Source of the DNA: Narthecium ossifragum
Lineage: Eukaryota > Streptophyta > Magnoliopsida > Dioscoreales > Nartheciaceae
Direction: 5' to 3'
Length of the DNA stretch: 64,000 nt
Assembly (NCBI GenBank): GCA_963920575.1
Contig: OY986968.1
Coordinates: forward strand, 10,598,837 to 10,662,836
The notes below the pieces were generated by a model. The model did no database searches, was not told where the DNA came from, and saw only the letters and a program-made list of their open reading frames with translations. The translations under genes and the position numbers were made by a program. Positions 44,412-56,875 of this stretch are shown here, in pieces (the stretch's first letter is position 1; each line of letters begins with the position of its first letter).

Positions 44412-47400
44412 TTAATCAGTATAAGTTGGTTCTTCAAGGTCCAATTTTTCCAACTTTTCTGTTGGAACGCCTTCATAGAAAGGTTTAAGTCGATGGCCAT
44501 TCACCGTAAACATTTTGGAAGTGGCTAAACTTTGAATTTCAACTGCACCATGAGAAAAAACATTAGTAACAATAAAAGGTCCAATCCAACGAGAACGCAA
44601 CTTACCTGGAAACAAACGTAAGCGTGATTGGTAAAGGAGAACTTTTTGACCAACTTTAAACTCCTTTCTAGAGATCATCTTATCATGAAAAGCTTTTGTC
44701 TTTTCCTTGTAAATCCTAGCGCTCTCATAGGCATAATTGCGAATTTCCTCTAATTCTTGCAGTTGCAACTTCCTGTGTTCTCCACTCTCATCCATGTTCA
44801 TATTAAAGCTCTTGATAGCCCAATAAGCTTTATGTTCGAACTCAACTGGAAGGTGACATGGTTTCCCAAATACTAAGCGATAAGGTGACATACCGATGGG
44901 TGTCTTATATGCAGTCCTATATGCCCACAACGCATCATCCAAACGCAAACTCCAGTCTTTTCTACTTGGATTGACCGTCTTTGTGATGATGGACTTGATC
45001 TCTCGATTTGACACTTCTGCTTGTCCACTAGTTTGTGGATGATAGGCGGTTGATACCTTATGAGTCACTTGGTACTTCCGTAGTAACGCCTCAACAGTCC
45101 GATTGCAAAAGTGAGTGCCTCGATCACTTATTAGAGCTCGTGGAATTCCAAACCTAGATAATATGTTAGACTTGATAAAATCTGCAACAACTTTAGAATC
45201 ATCAGTCCTGGTAGCTTTAGCTTCTACCCATTTTGAAACATAATCAACAGCAAGTAGAATATAAACATAATCAAAAGATATAGGGAACGGACCCATGAAA
45301 TCGATGCCCCAAACATCGAAAATTTCGCAAAATAATATGGGGGTTTGTGGCATCTCATTCCTTTGGGATATATTACTTGTCTTTTGACAATTCTCGCATG
45401 ATTTACAAAGAGAGTATGAATCTCGAAAGAAAGAAGGCCAATAGAAACCACATTCTAACACTTTTCTTGCCGTTCTCTTAACTCTAAAGTGACCTCCACA
45501 AGCATAAGAATGACAAAAAGTGAGTATAGAAATAATTTCATTTTCAGGAACACACCTTCTTATTACTTGATCTGCACAATGCTTCCATAAATATGGGTCA
45601 TCCCACACATAGTATTTGGCATCACTTTTAATCTTATCTCTTTGAACCTTAGACAAATCAGAAGGTAACATATTAGTAACCAAATAATTCACAATATTTG
45701 CATACCAAGGTAATGTCACAATTGCAGAAAACAATTGTTCATCAGGGAATGCTTCCTGCAGACGAAGTTCATCCTCCACATGAATTAATCGACTCAGATG
45801 ATCTGCAACCTTATTTTCTGTTCCTCTTTTGTCTTTTATCTCCCAATCAAATTCACTCAAGAGAAGTATCCATCGGATTAATCTCGGCTTTGCCTCCTTC
45901 TTCGTCATTAAATAACGAAGGGCTGCATGATCAGAGTAAACAATGACTTTAATACCAAGTAAATAAGAACGAAATTTTTCTACAGCAAACACAACGGCTA
46001 AAAGTTCTTTTTCAGTTGTAGAATAATTTCTCTGGGTATCATCCAAAGTCTTGGAAGCATAGTAAATTGCATGAGAAGCTCTTCCAATCTTTTGACCCAA
46101 AACTGCACCTACTGCATAATCACTTGCATCACACATTATCTCGAAAGGAACGCTCCAGTCAGGGGGCTGAATAACTGGAGTTGAAGTCAATAATTCTTTC
46201 AGTTTATCAAATGCCTCTTTGCATGCCTCATCGAACTCAAAAACCTTGTCTTTTTGTAACAACGTGCATAGCGGAAATGCTATTTTGGAGAAGTCCTTGA
46301 TGAATCTTCGGTAAAAACCTGCATGTCCAAGCAAAGAATGAACTTCCCGCACACTAGTGGGATAAGGTAAAGATTGAATGACATCAACTTTAGCTTTATC
46401 AACCTCAATTCCTTTAGATCAAACAACATGACCCAAAATTATACCTTGTTCAACCATGAAATGACATTTCTCAGAATTTAACACAAGGCTAGTTTCTATG
46501 CATCTTTGAAGAACAAGTGTAAGGTTATGTAAACAATTATCAAAGGAGTTTCTATAAACTGTGAAATCATCCATAAAAACCTCTATGATCTGTTCAATAT
46601 AATCTGAGAATATACTAACCATACACCTTTGGAAAGTAGTTGGGGCATTACAAAGGCCAAAGGGCATGCGACGATATGCAAAAGTTCCAAATGGGCATGT
46701 GAACGTCGTCTTTTCCTGATCTTCAGGGGCAATTGCAATCTGAAAATACCCTGAATAACCATCAAGAAAAAAATAATAAGAATGACCAGCTAATCTTTCA
46801 AGCATCTGATCAATAAAAGGTAAAGGGAAGTGGTCCTTGCGGGTTATAGCATTTAATTTTCTGTAATCAATTCAAACCCTCCACCCATTTTGCACACGGG
46901 TGGGAACTAACTCATCTTTGTGATTTCTCACCACGGTTATTCCTGTCTTTTTAGGAACCATTTGAACTGGACTAACCCAAGTGCTATCCGAAATAGGATA
47001 GATCACTCCAACTTCAAGAAGTTTGAGGATCTCCTTCTTTACAACATCCATCATGGGCGGGTTTAACCTTCTTTGTGGTTGGCGGGAAGGTTTCGCTCCC
47101 TCTTCAAGCAAGATATGATGCATACATGTACTCGGGCTGATTCACTTGATGTATGCAATTGTCCAACCAATAGCTGTCCTATGCTTCTTAAGAACATGCA
47201 CAAGTTTTTCTTCCTGTGGTGCACTAAGGTTATTGGAGATAATCACGAGTAATACTCCTTCATCTCCAAGAAAAGCATATTTAAGATGATTAGGAAGAGG
47301 TTTCAGATCTGGAATAGGTGCTTGCAATTCAGAAGGTAATGATTTCTCATTAGATACAGGTAATGAACTAGAAGAATCGTTACCTAATTGCTGAATTATC

Positions 47401-48750
47401 GAAAAATCATTCAGTGTTGCAACAGTTTCCTGCAAATTAGTACTCAAAGATAGCTCCTCATTTTCTTCCTCCAGAGATTTACTAATAGCCACTTTCAATT
47501 CATCTTTATCACTAAGTTCAAAAACTTCCTGTGATAAATAATCAATCACATCAATTGAATACACTGAACAATCATCAGCAGGATATTTCATGGCATCATA
47601 AATATTAAATTTAACAGTTTCACCATCAAATTCCATGGTAAGTGTGCCACTATGGACATCTATCTTAGTCTTGGATATCTTCAAGAAAGGTCTTCCCAAC
47701 AAAATAGGAGTACTATGATCACCATTCTCCATATCAAGCACATAAAAATCAACAGGGAAAACTAAATCATTGACTTGCACAAGAATATCTTCAACTACAC
47801 CTTTAGGATAGGCGTTAGATCTGTCAGCCAATTGAATCACAACACCAATTTCATTTAAAGGCCCAAGTTTTAAAGAAGAATATATAGAATATGGCATGAC
47901 ATTGATTGAAGCTCCCAAATCTAACATGGCTTTCTCAAATTTGGTGTTACCAATTGTACATGGGATAGTAAACATACCTGGATCTCTACACTTTGTTGGA
48001 ATTTTTCTTTGAAGAATTGCAGAAACATTTTCCCCTACTTTCACCTTCTCACATCCTTTAAGTTTCTGCTTCCTCTTAATTGTGCACAATTCTTTCAAGA
48101 ATTTAGCATAACGAGGTACTTGTTTAAGAGCATCTAAGAGTGGAATATTTACCTCGCATCGGCGAAAAGTCTCATAGAGATCTGAATTCTTCTCATATTT
48201 TCTTGATTCTGTTAAAGCCTGAGGAAAATGAGGTACAGGTTTATAATCAGAAAGAGGTGGAAACTTACGTTTAGGTACGTCATCGTCATCAGGAAAGATT
48301 TTGTCTGTGATAATATTTTGCTCTTTTCCTTGCGCAGACAATGTAGGAACTTCCTTTGTTGGAACCTCAACTTCTTTACCACTTCTCAAAATAATTGCAC
48401 TTGCATTCTCTCTTGGATTTACTACCGTTTGAGAGGGTAATTTTCCCGAATTTTGCGCCTCTAGCTTGCTAATTGCCGACGCCATCTGGCCTACCTGATG
48501 TTCCAATCTTTGAATACTAACCTTCGTCTCCTGTTGAAGTTGCAAATTATTAGTAATAAGAGATTTAACCATATCTTCTAAAGACATACCAGAATCAGGA
48601 GTTGGGTTTGGTTGTTGTCTCGGGGGGTATGGCGGTCTATATTGTTGATGTTGCTGTCCAATTGGACGAAATTGAGTTGTAGGCTGATTTACTTGTGGAT
48701 TTCCATAGTTGAGATTGGGGTGATCCCTCCATCCCGGATTATACGTGTTT
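44412..48750 (-). pseudogene. Athila-type pro-pol, four in-frame nonsense codons
   Basis: One reading frame from the gag zone to 44412, broken by stops at about 48750, 47142, 46872 and 46419 but with no frameshift in pol. In order: gag C-terminus with a coiled-coil-like LQQETKVSIQRLEHQVGQM and the Athila signature NPRENASAIILRSGKE; protease with MLDLGAS; RT with FFLDGYSGYFQIAIAPED, RMPFGLCNAPTTFQR and FMDD; RNase H ([28 protein letters not shown]); integrase with zinc finger (CENCQ), DFMGPFP, SDRGTHF and the Glu in GQAEVSNRE. The catalytic triad is intact. The element is dead by nonsense mutation but otherwise well preserved. Confidence 0.92.
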
Positions 48751-48752
48751 GA

Positions 48753-49812
48753 CTAGGGATCATACTTTCTTTGCGGTGGTCCTGGGAAACTCCCAGCTGC
48801 ATTTACTTGTTCAATGGGCTCCTCTTGAAGAGTTGGGCACATGTCGGTTGGATGTCCCGCCACCGAACAAATTTCACAAACTTTCGCTGTCTGCATATTA
48901 CCTACAGCCATTTGACGAACAAGAGAAGTTAGACTCGCAATCTGTTGTTCAAGAGATGAAACATTTACCTCATTAACATGTTTCGAATAAGAATCAAGCC
49001 TAGTATTAAATTGTTGAGAATTAGCCGCCATATTTGCAATCAAGTTCCTCGCGGCTTCAGGAGTTTTATCCACCAAAGCTCCTCCACTAGCGGCATCAAT
49101 CATACTCCTGTCATTGGTTAGTAAGCCCTCATAAAAATATTGGATAAGTAATTGCTCACTAATTTGATGGTGGGGACAGCTTGCACATAATTTCTTAAAA
49201 CATTCCCAATATTCAAGTAGAGATTCTCCATTATGTTGCCTTACACTACAGATTTCTTTTCCTAATGTTGGCCGCTCTTGAGGCTGGAAAATACTTCTCT
49301 AAAAACAACCTCTTCATCTCGTTCCATGTGATAATACTCCCAGATGGTAAATAATAAAGCCAATCCTTAGCCGAATCCTTCAAATAAAATGGAAAGCCTC
49401 TCAATTTGATTTGATATTCAGTCACCCGCATGGGTTTCATACTTGTGCACACAACATGAAGCTCCTTTAAATGCTTGTGAGGATCCTCACCTGAAAGTCC
49501 ATGAAAAGTAGGTAAGAGGTGTATTAGTCCAGATTTTAATTCAAAAGTAGTAGCAACATCCAAAGTAGGGAATGTAATGCATAAGGGTTGTTGATTCAAA
49601 TCTGGTGCTGCAAGTTCTTTCAAAGTCCGATTTCCGGCCATGACTTCTTCCTCTTCTAATTCCGAATCACTGATAAATACGTGGTCAAGAGCAAAATCAT
49701 CCTCCTCAGGATTTATCCGAGCTTCCCTCCTTAACCTGCGCAGAGTTCTTTCTATCTCTGGATCGTACTGTAAATCACCTTGATTAAAAGATCGAGCTAT
49801 ACTCATAAACAA
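48753..49812 (-). pseudogene. Athila-type gag with one frameshift
   Basis: ATG at 49812. The first 188 codons give the capsid region (GLIHLLPTFHGLSGEDPHK, SAKDWLYYLPSGSIITW) and end at 49246 because of an extra A in an A-run near 49255. The next frame (to 48753) gives NMQTAKVCEICSVAGHPTDM, a CCHC knuckle (C-x2-C-x4-H-x4-C). The leader before the ATG is truncated at 49856, where an oppositely oriented copy begins, so the 5' LTR of this copy is lost. Confidence 0.88.
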
Positions 49813-49856
49813 TTAAGAAAATTCCGGTAAAACAAGAAAAAGAAATCAAGAAAATT

Positions 49857-50413
49857 TGTATAACTCTTTTTCATCTCTTGAACAACAGATTGCGAGTCTA
49901 ACTTCTCTTATTCGTCAATTGGCTGTAGGTAATATGCAAACAACGAAGGCTTGTGAAATTTGTTCGGAGGTAGGACATCCAACTGATATGTGCCTAACAC
50001 TTCAAAAGGAGCCCATTGAACAAGTGAATGTGGCGGAAGGTTTCCCAAGACAACCACAAATGCAACTACAAGAATTAGAGGAAATTCGCAATGATGCTTG
50101 TGAGAGTGCGAGGATTTAAAAGAAAAAGACAAAAGCTTTTCATGACAAGATGATTTCTAGAAAAGAGTTTACAGTTGGTCAAAAAGTCCTCTACCATTCA
50201 CGCTTGCATTTGTTTCCAGGTAAGTTGCATTCTCATTGGATTGAGCTTTTTATTGTTATTAATGTTTTTTCTCATGGTGCAGTTGAAATTCAAAGTTTAA
50301 CCACTTCCAAAATGTTTACAGTGAATGACCATAGACCTAAACCTTTCTATGAAGGAATTCAAACAGAAAATGTGAAAAAATTAGATCTTGAGGATCTGAT
50401 TTATACTAATTGA
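49857..50413 (+). pseudogene. internally deleted Athila copy: gag knuckle fused to integrase C-terminus
   Basis: Plus-strand frame starts with the gag segment SLEQQIASLTSLIRQLAVGN and the CCHC knuckle (CEICSEVGHPTDMC), and at about 50056 switches directly to the end of integrase ([17 protein letters not shown]). A TAA follows, then the same frame continues with MISRKEFTVGQKVL to the natural pol stop at 50413. About 4 kb of gag-pol (protease, RT, RNase H, most of integrase) is deleted with the frame retained across the join. Sequence is roughly 85-90 percent like the minus-strand copy by eye. Confidence 0.85.
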
Positions 50414-51861
50414 AGAAGGAAGCAGGAAGTCAAGTCAATGACAATAAATAAAGGCGCTGCTTGGGAGGCAACCCAAGGGGAGTTCGATCCTTTCTCTTTT
50501 TACTTTCGAAATTTACACTATGGTTATTTTTTTTCTTTTTCTTTGCATTTCACCGCACATTGGGGACAATGTAAGTTTTAAGTGTGGGGGAGGAGATTTA
50601 GGTTGCATATGCCATGAGCAAGAATTAATTAAGCTTGAACTATTCATAACATGATTGAATGAGTAATCTTGCGACTTAGAATTAATTAGTTTAGTTATTT
50701 TCCTTAAGGATGGTAGTGACTAAATTAGTAGACAACAACTGGAGAGATTATGAGCCTTTAGACTGACACATTCATATCAGTCTCACTATTTTGTTTCAAG
50801 AGAGATATTCTTCCATGGATTTGTTTCTCTAGAACTTGCTTTGATTCTATTCGAGATCACATTGACACATGCATACATGAACATGATTAAGGCCCTCTTT
50901 ATTATAAGCCACATAAGCCAAATAGCTTATCTTGCGATTAATTTTTTCCTTTTGCTAAACCCCTTTGTGCTTTATTGACTTCATTGTTAACCCACACTAT
51001 AGGCTTTAAACCTGAAAAATAATGCCGATACCCAAGCCATAAAACTAGTGGAGCATTGTGCATCATTATAATATGTATGGGTGTGCAAGTTTCAAGTGTG
51101 GCGGTGTTTGGATTTGTGGTATGGCTGTGATTGGAAGATTGGAACATGGAATATGTTTTCCTTCTCAATTCGTGAGTTCGACTGTCTCTGAAAAAACAAA
51201 AGAGAAAAAAAATCAGAAAAGGAAAAGAAAGAAAAGAAGAAAAAAAAAAGTGAAGGAGGAAACTATTTCTCATGTTACAAAATGTGTTTATGAATCCTCC
51301 TAATACTCCAAGAAAGGAGTATTTTTATATATGACTTGTATAAAGGTGGAATATGTTGCAAAAGTTTGTTACCTGCTGCGAACAACAAGTGGTTCTTTGA
51401 ACAAATCTCTTTGTCAATGTAGGAGTTTTACTCGGCTTAAGTACTTTAAAGCCAAATTGAAGTAGTATCTGAATCGAGTAATTGATTATACATGTCTTGT
51501 TGATGCATTTTTGCTCCATTAGTTCAGTTGGCTTTTGAGCTACATTCCCAAATATTTTCCACCTTGGCCCTGAACCCCATCACAACCTTTGGAAGTCCTT
51601 ATAATTCGTGTTATGTATGTGATCCCAGTGGTGAATGAGAAGATATGCAAGCTTATGGTAGATCATTTTCATTGGAATGAATTTGAGTAAAACACATACC
51701 CTTCAAATAAATGAGAGTTGAGTGTTAATTTCTGTGAGGGTCTACTTATTTGGTTTGCTCCATATTCAAGTAAAAATGCTTACTGATTGATTTTAGGCTG
51801 TTCAGGAATGTTGGTTCATGATATGTTATGAGTTTTAAAGAGCTTGGTTGTTTTAAAAATG
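50414..51861 (+). other. 3' untranslated region of the deleted Athila copy
   Basis: Plus-strand counterpart of 42916-44411. It includes a purine tract (51185-51255), mirror of the polypyrimidine tract in the other copy. It stops resembling the other copy at about 51856, just before the expected LTR start; the first few hundred bases of that LTR are deleted. Confidence 0.65.
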
Positions 51862-53214
51862 CTACGACAGAGTTAACAGAGAGCAAGACTTGAAATGATC
51901 GATCATTTATGCACCTAGAGATGACAGAGAGCCATGTTTAACCGGATCCATTACTTTCGATATGAAGATCGATCTTTGTTAGACGGAGGAAATTGAAGAT
52001 ACAAATGATTGATCGTTTCCTATAAGAAGATTGATCATCTTCGAAGCTAAGAAAATTAAGAAAAATCGATGATGGAGAAGATCGATCATTTGCCTATAAG
52101 AAGATCGGTCATCGTCGGGGCGCAGCCAGATCTGGGAGGAAATTATCGATCATCTTCATAAAATGATGGATAGCAGTTCAGCAAAATCAAGGGTGCAGAT
52201 CTAATCCGAGTTTAAGACTTTTGGAGCCTATAAATAGGGGACCTAGGGTTACTCAAAAAGGGAGAATCCTACATACTTTTGCTGCTACTTTCTATTTCTT
52301 TTATATTTTTAGGGCTTTTCTCTTGAATAATTTTGTCTTTTGAGGATTATTCTTCATGGCCTTGCGTGGCTAATTCTTGATTCTTTGTTAAAGATACTGA
52401 AACCTCGGAATCAATAAAACTGTGAGATCTAATCAGTTTTCAATATTCAATTTATACTTGAGTATTGGATGTTCTTTTGTGATTATATTCATGATTGTCT
52501 TCTGTAATTTCTAGGAGGCCTACTAGTTTATGAATAATAAACTAATATGCCTCCTAGCAATTAAACAAGACAATATGACATGATCACAGAAGAACATCCA
52601 ATACTCAAAGCATGAATTGAATAATGAAAACTCATTAGATCTCACAGTTTTATTGATTCTGAGGTTTCAGTTTTCTTGACCAAGAATCAAGATTTAGCCA
52701 TACAAGGCTATCAAGAACAATCCTCAAAAGACAAAATTATTCAAGAGAAAAGCCCTCGAAATCTAAAAGAAATAGAAAGTAGCAGAAAAATAAGTAGGAT
52801 TGGCCCCCCCTAAATCCCTAAAAACATTCCTATTTATATCCCAAAAGTTTTCTCTTCTCGGATTAGATCTGAGCCTTTTATTTTTAAAAGTCGGCTAACG
52901 AAGATCAATCTTTATAGAGGAGAAGATCGATCTTTTATCTCCTAGATTCTGGCTGCGCCCCGACGAAGATCAATCTTCTCCATCATCGATTTTCTCAATT
53001 TTCTGACCTGTGAAGAAGATTGATCACTTTAAAGGGAAAGATCGATCTTCTATATCATCAATTTCTTCTGTCCAACAAAGATCGACCTGCATATGGAAGT
53101 GATCGATCTAGTTAAACATGGCTCTCTGTCATCTCTGGGTGCATGAAAGATTGATCATTTATGGGAGGAAAGATCGATCCCTTCAAGTCTTGCTCTCTGT
53201 TAACTCTATCGTAG
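51862..53214. repeat. large inverted repeat: two Athila LTRs tail to tail
   Basis: Left arm 51862-52530 (plus-oriented LTR part) and right arm 52538-53214 (minus-oriented) are inverted copies, about 75-80 percent alike by eye, with a 7-base centre. Around the centre, CTAGGAGGC...TAGTTTAT pairs with ATAAACTA...GCCTCCTAG. Both arms keep a TATA box (CCTATAAATAGG near 52229; minus GGATATAAATAGG near 52843), so transcription would converge. Both carry GATCGATC pairs upstream of the TATA box. Confidence 0.85.
51896..52170. promoter_or_regulatory. GATCGATC-type array, left arm LTR
   Basis: Degenerate pairs upstream of the TATA box: a single TGATCGATCA at 51896; GGATCCATTA followed 22 bp later by AGATCGATCT; TGATTGATCG followed 22 bp later by AGATTGATCA; and AGATCGATCA followed 23 bp later by AGATCGGTCA. 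The spacing is kept although the arms vary. Confidence 0.6.
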
Positions 53215-53781
53215 AGAAAAAATCGATCATTTATGCAAGGAAGATCGATCTTCTTTTCTGCATATTTCTTTTGCTTTTCAGCCCAGCGCTAGTGGTATTA
53301 AAAGCTCCGTGACTTTCTCTATGAAGCTCGAAATCATGAACCTTAAAATTCTCAAGGATCGAGACTTTCAGAGCTTTCCAATCATATATGGCACCTCATC
53401 TGGTTCTTCCCCGAATAGATACAGTTTAATCTTTGAAGTTGACCCATCTTCTTTGTACAATTCTTTTCACCTTCTGGCTTCGATTTCCTTGACGCAATCA
53501 ACCAGAATCTCTTAAAACTAAACACATGAAAGTTGGAGAGCTCTTTCTTTCCGTTCTATAGAATATTGAATCAACCCAATCAGAGCTTGGATGGAAACGT
53601 TATGCTCAGATTATAAACTGATGTCAAAACTGTCCAATACCGCCCAATCAGCTTTGTTTCAAACTTAAGGACTCCAATTGCATCCTAATTCAAAATATCA
53701 GAATAATGAGTATATTTAGGTTCCAAATAAGCACAGAAAACTAGGCATTAAGAGACAAAAATATGACATTTTTCATCATCA
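52538..53781 (-). mobile_element. Athila-type LTR, minus orientation
   Basis: On the minus strand it starts TGATGATGAAAAATGTCATA at 53781 and runs to the palindrome centre at 52538; the 3' end of the LTR is missing compared with 41343-42915 (1573 bp). TATA box near 52843, palindrome pairs at 52902-53251, and a U3 phrase (AGCTTTCCAATCATATATGG near 53372) shared with 42700 and 63950. It could be the displaced 5' LTR of the minus-strand gag-pol. Confidence 0.75.
52902..53251. promoter_or_regulatory. GATCGATC-type array, right arm LTR
   Basis: Pairs include 52902/52924 (AGATCAATCT/AGATCGATCT) and 53220/53242 (AAATCGATCA/AGATCGATCT), both 22 bp apart, with further variants near 52970, 53015-53045, 53075-53100 and 53150-53175. 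Located upstream (minus strand) of the TATA box near 52843. Confidence 0.65.
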
Positions 53782-53927
53782 ACAGAGACCCCAGTCGGTG
53801 GTTTGGCGAAGGCGGCTCGAGATGGAGTCAATGGGCTCATGTCTCTATTGGAAGATAGAATCCTTGTGGAACCCAACGGAAAATGTGATGGAGTTCAGGG
53901 AGGTCTTACCTGTCTCTGCTACCAAGT
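53782..53927 (-). other. leader with primer-site-like motif
   Basis: Minus-strand CTTGGTAGCAGAGAC (53911-53925) directly after an LTR-like end CGTAACA resembles a tRNA primer site, followed by about 130 bp that include an ATG frame MSPLTPSRAAFAKPPTG. This could be the 5' leader and gag start of the Tat element, displaced by the Athila complex; that link is only inferred from position. Confidence 0.35.
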
Positions 53928-54900
53928 TGTTACGAGCGTTTTGCTTGTAAGTGGTCCAGGCTCACGTGCCGGGTCATTGCGTGCGAAACGCCGACATGGA
54001 TCTTCCCTTGCACTTGGGATTCTCTTCCCCAATGATGGCGGAGGGGAAAGAAGAGTCCCGGGTAGGAGCCCAAGTTATCCTGACGTGATCGACTTGGGGA
54101 AGTCAACGGTTGACGCGATGATGCGATGCCGGAAGTGGAGAGAAGAACGTGCGATGGTATAGCGGGATCGTGGCACGAAGTGGTGCGGTACCATGCGAGG
54201 CAAGGTCACGGCATGGGTGGCACGGTGTGGGCATCGACGACGCGATGATGCGACGATCGGCAAGCTGGGGGCGGTCCAGGCCGAGCGTCGGGGAGCACGG
54301 AGGGTGAGTGTGCGTGGGTCACAGGTGTACGGTGGTCGAGAGGAGAAGCGTGCCGGGTGGCACGGCGGTGGGTCACAGGCTCGAGCGGCGAGTGGCGGAC
54401 GGCTCTAGGCTGGGCGCTGGAGGAGCGAGCAAGGACAGAAGAAGAAGATGAGTAGGAAGGATGAAGAAGAATAAAGGAAGGGGGAGGAAGTCACGGGGCT
54501 TGGCACGGTGTTGCCATGAGGGCACGGCATGAGGCCAGCGGCACCGCGCCGAGCAAAGGACAAAGAAGAGGTACGCCGTGAGAGGAGGAAGGAAAAGGAA
54601 GAAGAAAGAAGGAAGAAGAGGGTCGCAGGGCTTTGGGCGGTGTTCCCGTGCTGGCATGGCACAAGGCTGGCGGCCAGGCCGAGGTAGGAAGGGAGAAGGA
54701 AAGAGTCGGAGGAAGGAAGAAGGAAGAGAGGGGAAGGAAGGAGAGGGAGGCGCGGCCTTGGCCGCGATAGTGTTCGCGCGAGGCGCGATGGCTCACAGCC
54801 GGCTTGGCGCCGGGGGCTGGAAGAGAGAGAGAAAGAAAGAGAAGGTAGAGCTAGACCAAGGTGGGGGAAAAATAGTATCCGGAGAAGGAGGGATCGTCGA
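53928..54900 (-). mobile_element. putative LTR fragment, GC-rich
   Basis: Starts TGTTACGAGCG (plus strand) next to the primer-like motif and is cut at 54901 by the next LTR. GC-rich. At 54480-54760 two imperfect tandem copies of about 140 bp (GGCTTGGCACGGTGTTGCC / GGCTTTGGGCGGTGTTCCC) occur within a purine-rich AAGAAGGAAGAAG context. Frames open here are low-complexity and do not look like genes. It does not resemble the Tat 3' LTR at 8690-9758. Confidence 0.4.
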
Positions 54901-56875
54901 TGTCACGCCTCAATCCAGAAAACCCATTCGGATCGAGACGTGAGCCAACCTAACATGAATCAACCTGTGACGCATGATTTACATATCCAAAACCATCGCT
55001 AATTTGAACAATTTAAAGACAAGTGAATAAAAGGTAATTTTATATTAGATGTCTCAAAATTTCATTAATGAACGATAGAAACTTTCTCAAATATAAAAAA
55101 TGGAACTTTATACAAATTCTCTAACGAATAGAACAATTAATACATCATGATTTAGAACTGTAAGTAAAGCTGTAGAAGAAACTCCTCGAACCTCCAAAAA
55201 ACTCGATCTCCCCGAGAATGTCGCGCCGCCACCTAGAAGACCCCCTGAAGAGGGAACTGCATCGGTACCTGCATCACCAATGCAACCTAGATAGGGTGAG
55301 TAACAATACCCAGTAGGGTTCTTCTCTAATGTCACACACAAAGAAAAGACAGCATCAATAGTGTCGGGATCCATCACGATCCTAGGGAGATCTCTCTACG
55401 CTCACCACTTACTCCAGAACACGGACCTAGGGTTGGTACCTCCCCCGTACCAACCGTTGTTCCTCTTCCCTAGGGCTGCAGCCCTAGCAGCGAAACAAGA
55501 TGGTGAACCCGATGAGCATGGATCCGAGGCAACAACATCACCGTTACACCGCCGACGACCTCAATCTCAACCACATTGTACAGGGCAACACAAAAAGGGA
55601 GTAGAACCCATGGTGATGCGTAACTCCCATAAAACTAGCGCCAAGCCCAGGAAACCCACAACACGACCTCTACATCTCCAAGTATAACAAGATTAAAGGT
55701 CGACTATACAACAATCTCAAATGATAACAAACATGATCAGATGACAACAATAACGCTCTAAGTCTCAACTAACCAAACCCCGATCCTAGGGCTAGATCCG
55801 GGCTACCCGAGACCCCCAAATCGGTGATTCTTCCATCACCCACGTCTTAATCCTAATGCTTCTAATGCAATCAATTATACATGCACCTACACAATCAACT
55901 AGACTATGTATCTCTATATGGCATTTCATTATACAAGTCAAGCATAGCGTGCAACATAACAACAGAGAGCAAATAATAAAGCATAGTAAAGGACGAAGGA
56001 TTATATAAAGTATAAAAGAGACTAATAATTTATAGAGTATATCATAACTAATATTACCAACCCAATAAGGGTTCACAAACATCCAAACTACGCAAAGCCA
56101 ATGTCACACATAACCATACGCTCCTCATGAGTGCACCTCCAAGTCATTCCTCAACTAGGGAAACCAAACCTTGCATGCTATCAATAGAGCATTCCACAAC
56201 TAAGGAAACCAAACCATACATGCTAAAGGAGGATAAACATAATATAAGCATGGCAAAGGGGCTAAGTATGACATAATGACACATGCCTCAACAAGCTAAA
56301 CATCCAAACCATGCATTCAATTAGACATTCAAAACGGCCACCTTCGGCCTCTAACTAAGCATTTAATTTAGGGATACCGTCGGCCATTATACTAAACATT
56401 CAAGAGGGGCATGACTCTCTCGGTTCACCCACTAGGATACGTAAGGCTCGACCAATAGAGCCTAATAGATATAGTATATAGATATGTATAACATGCGTCA
56501 ATTTGACATAAAAACCCCAACTTGCATTAAATTTAGCAATTAACGAAACATTTAATAAATCCCCCATAAATACTCCAAATTCCATGAAAACAAGTATGCT
56601 AACTCAATTCATCCATACTGGAATAATACCCAAAAATCAGATCGAAAGAAGCTTCAAAACCAATAAAAATCAGCCAAGTAAACCTGCTCTGCCAGTTCGG
56701 ATCAATCCCAACTGGTCTTAGTTGGATTGGGATCGATCCCAAGCTGGGTGATCCGGAAAACCTCAAAAAAAAAACGATCAAATCTCTATCAAACGTTGTT
56801 GTAACACGATGAAACTTGGAGCATAACAAATCTAAGTATAACTAAGCATACTAGAGATGTGAAATCAACAAAACA
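54901..56875 (-). mobile_element. Tekay-type LTR, left part (interrupted)
   Basis: Starts TGTCACGCCTCAATCCAG (plus strand), diverged from the LTRs at 10243 and 56876 but with the same order of phrases (TCGAACCTCC, CGATCTCC, GGGCTAGATCCGGGCTACC). A GGGATCGATCCC palindrome with nearby GGATCAATCCC is at 56698-56742. It is interrupted at 56876 by a second LTR with AAACA duplication; its right part resumes at 60219. Confidence 0.7.

Noticed and set aside
41343..53781. One simple full-length Athila element bounded by these two LTRs
   Set aside because: Flanks CACGA and ACAGA do not match well and an oppositely oriented, deleted copy lies between them; a rearrangement fits better.
53928..54900. 5' LTR of the Tat element
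   Set aside because: It shows no similarity to the Tat 3' LTR at 8690-9758; only its position and a primer-like motif suggest the link, so it is left unassigned.
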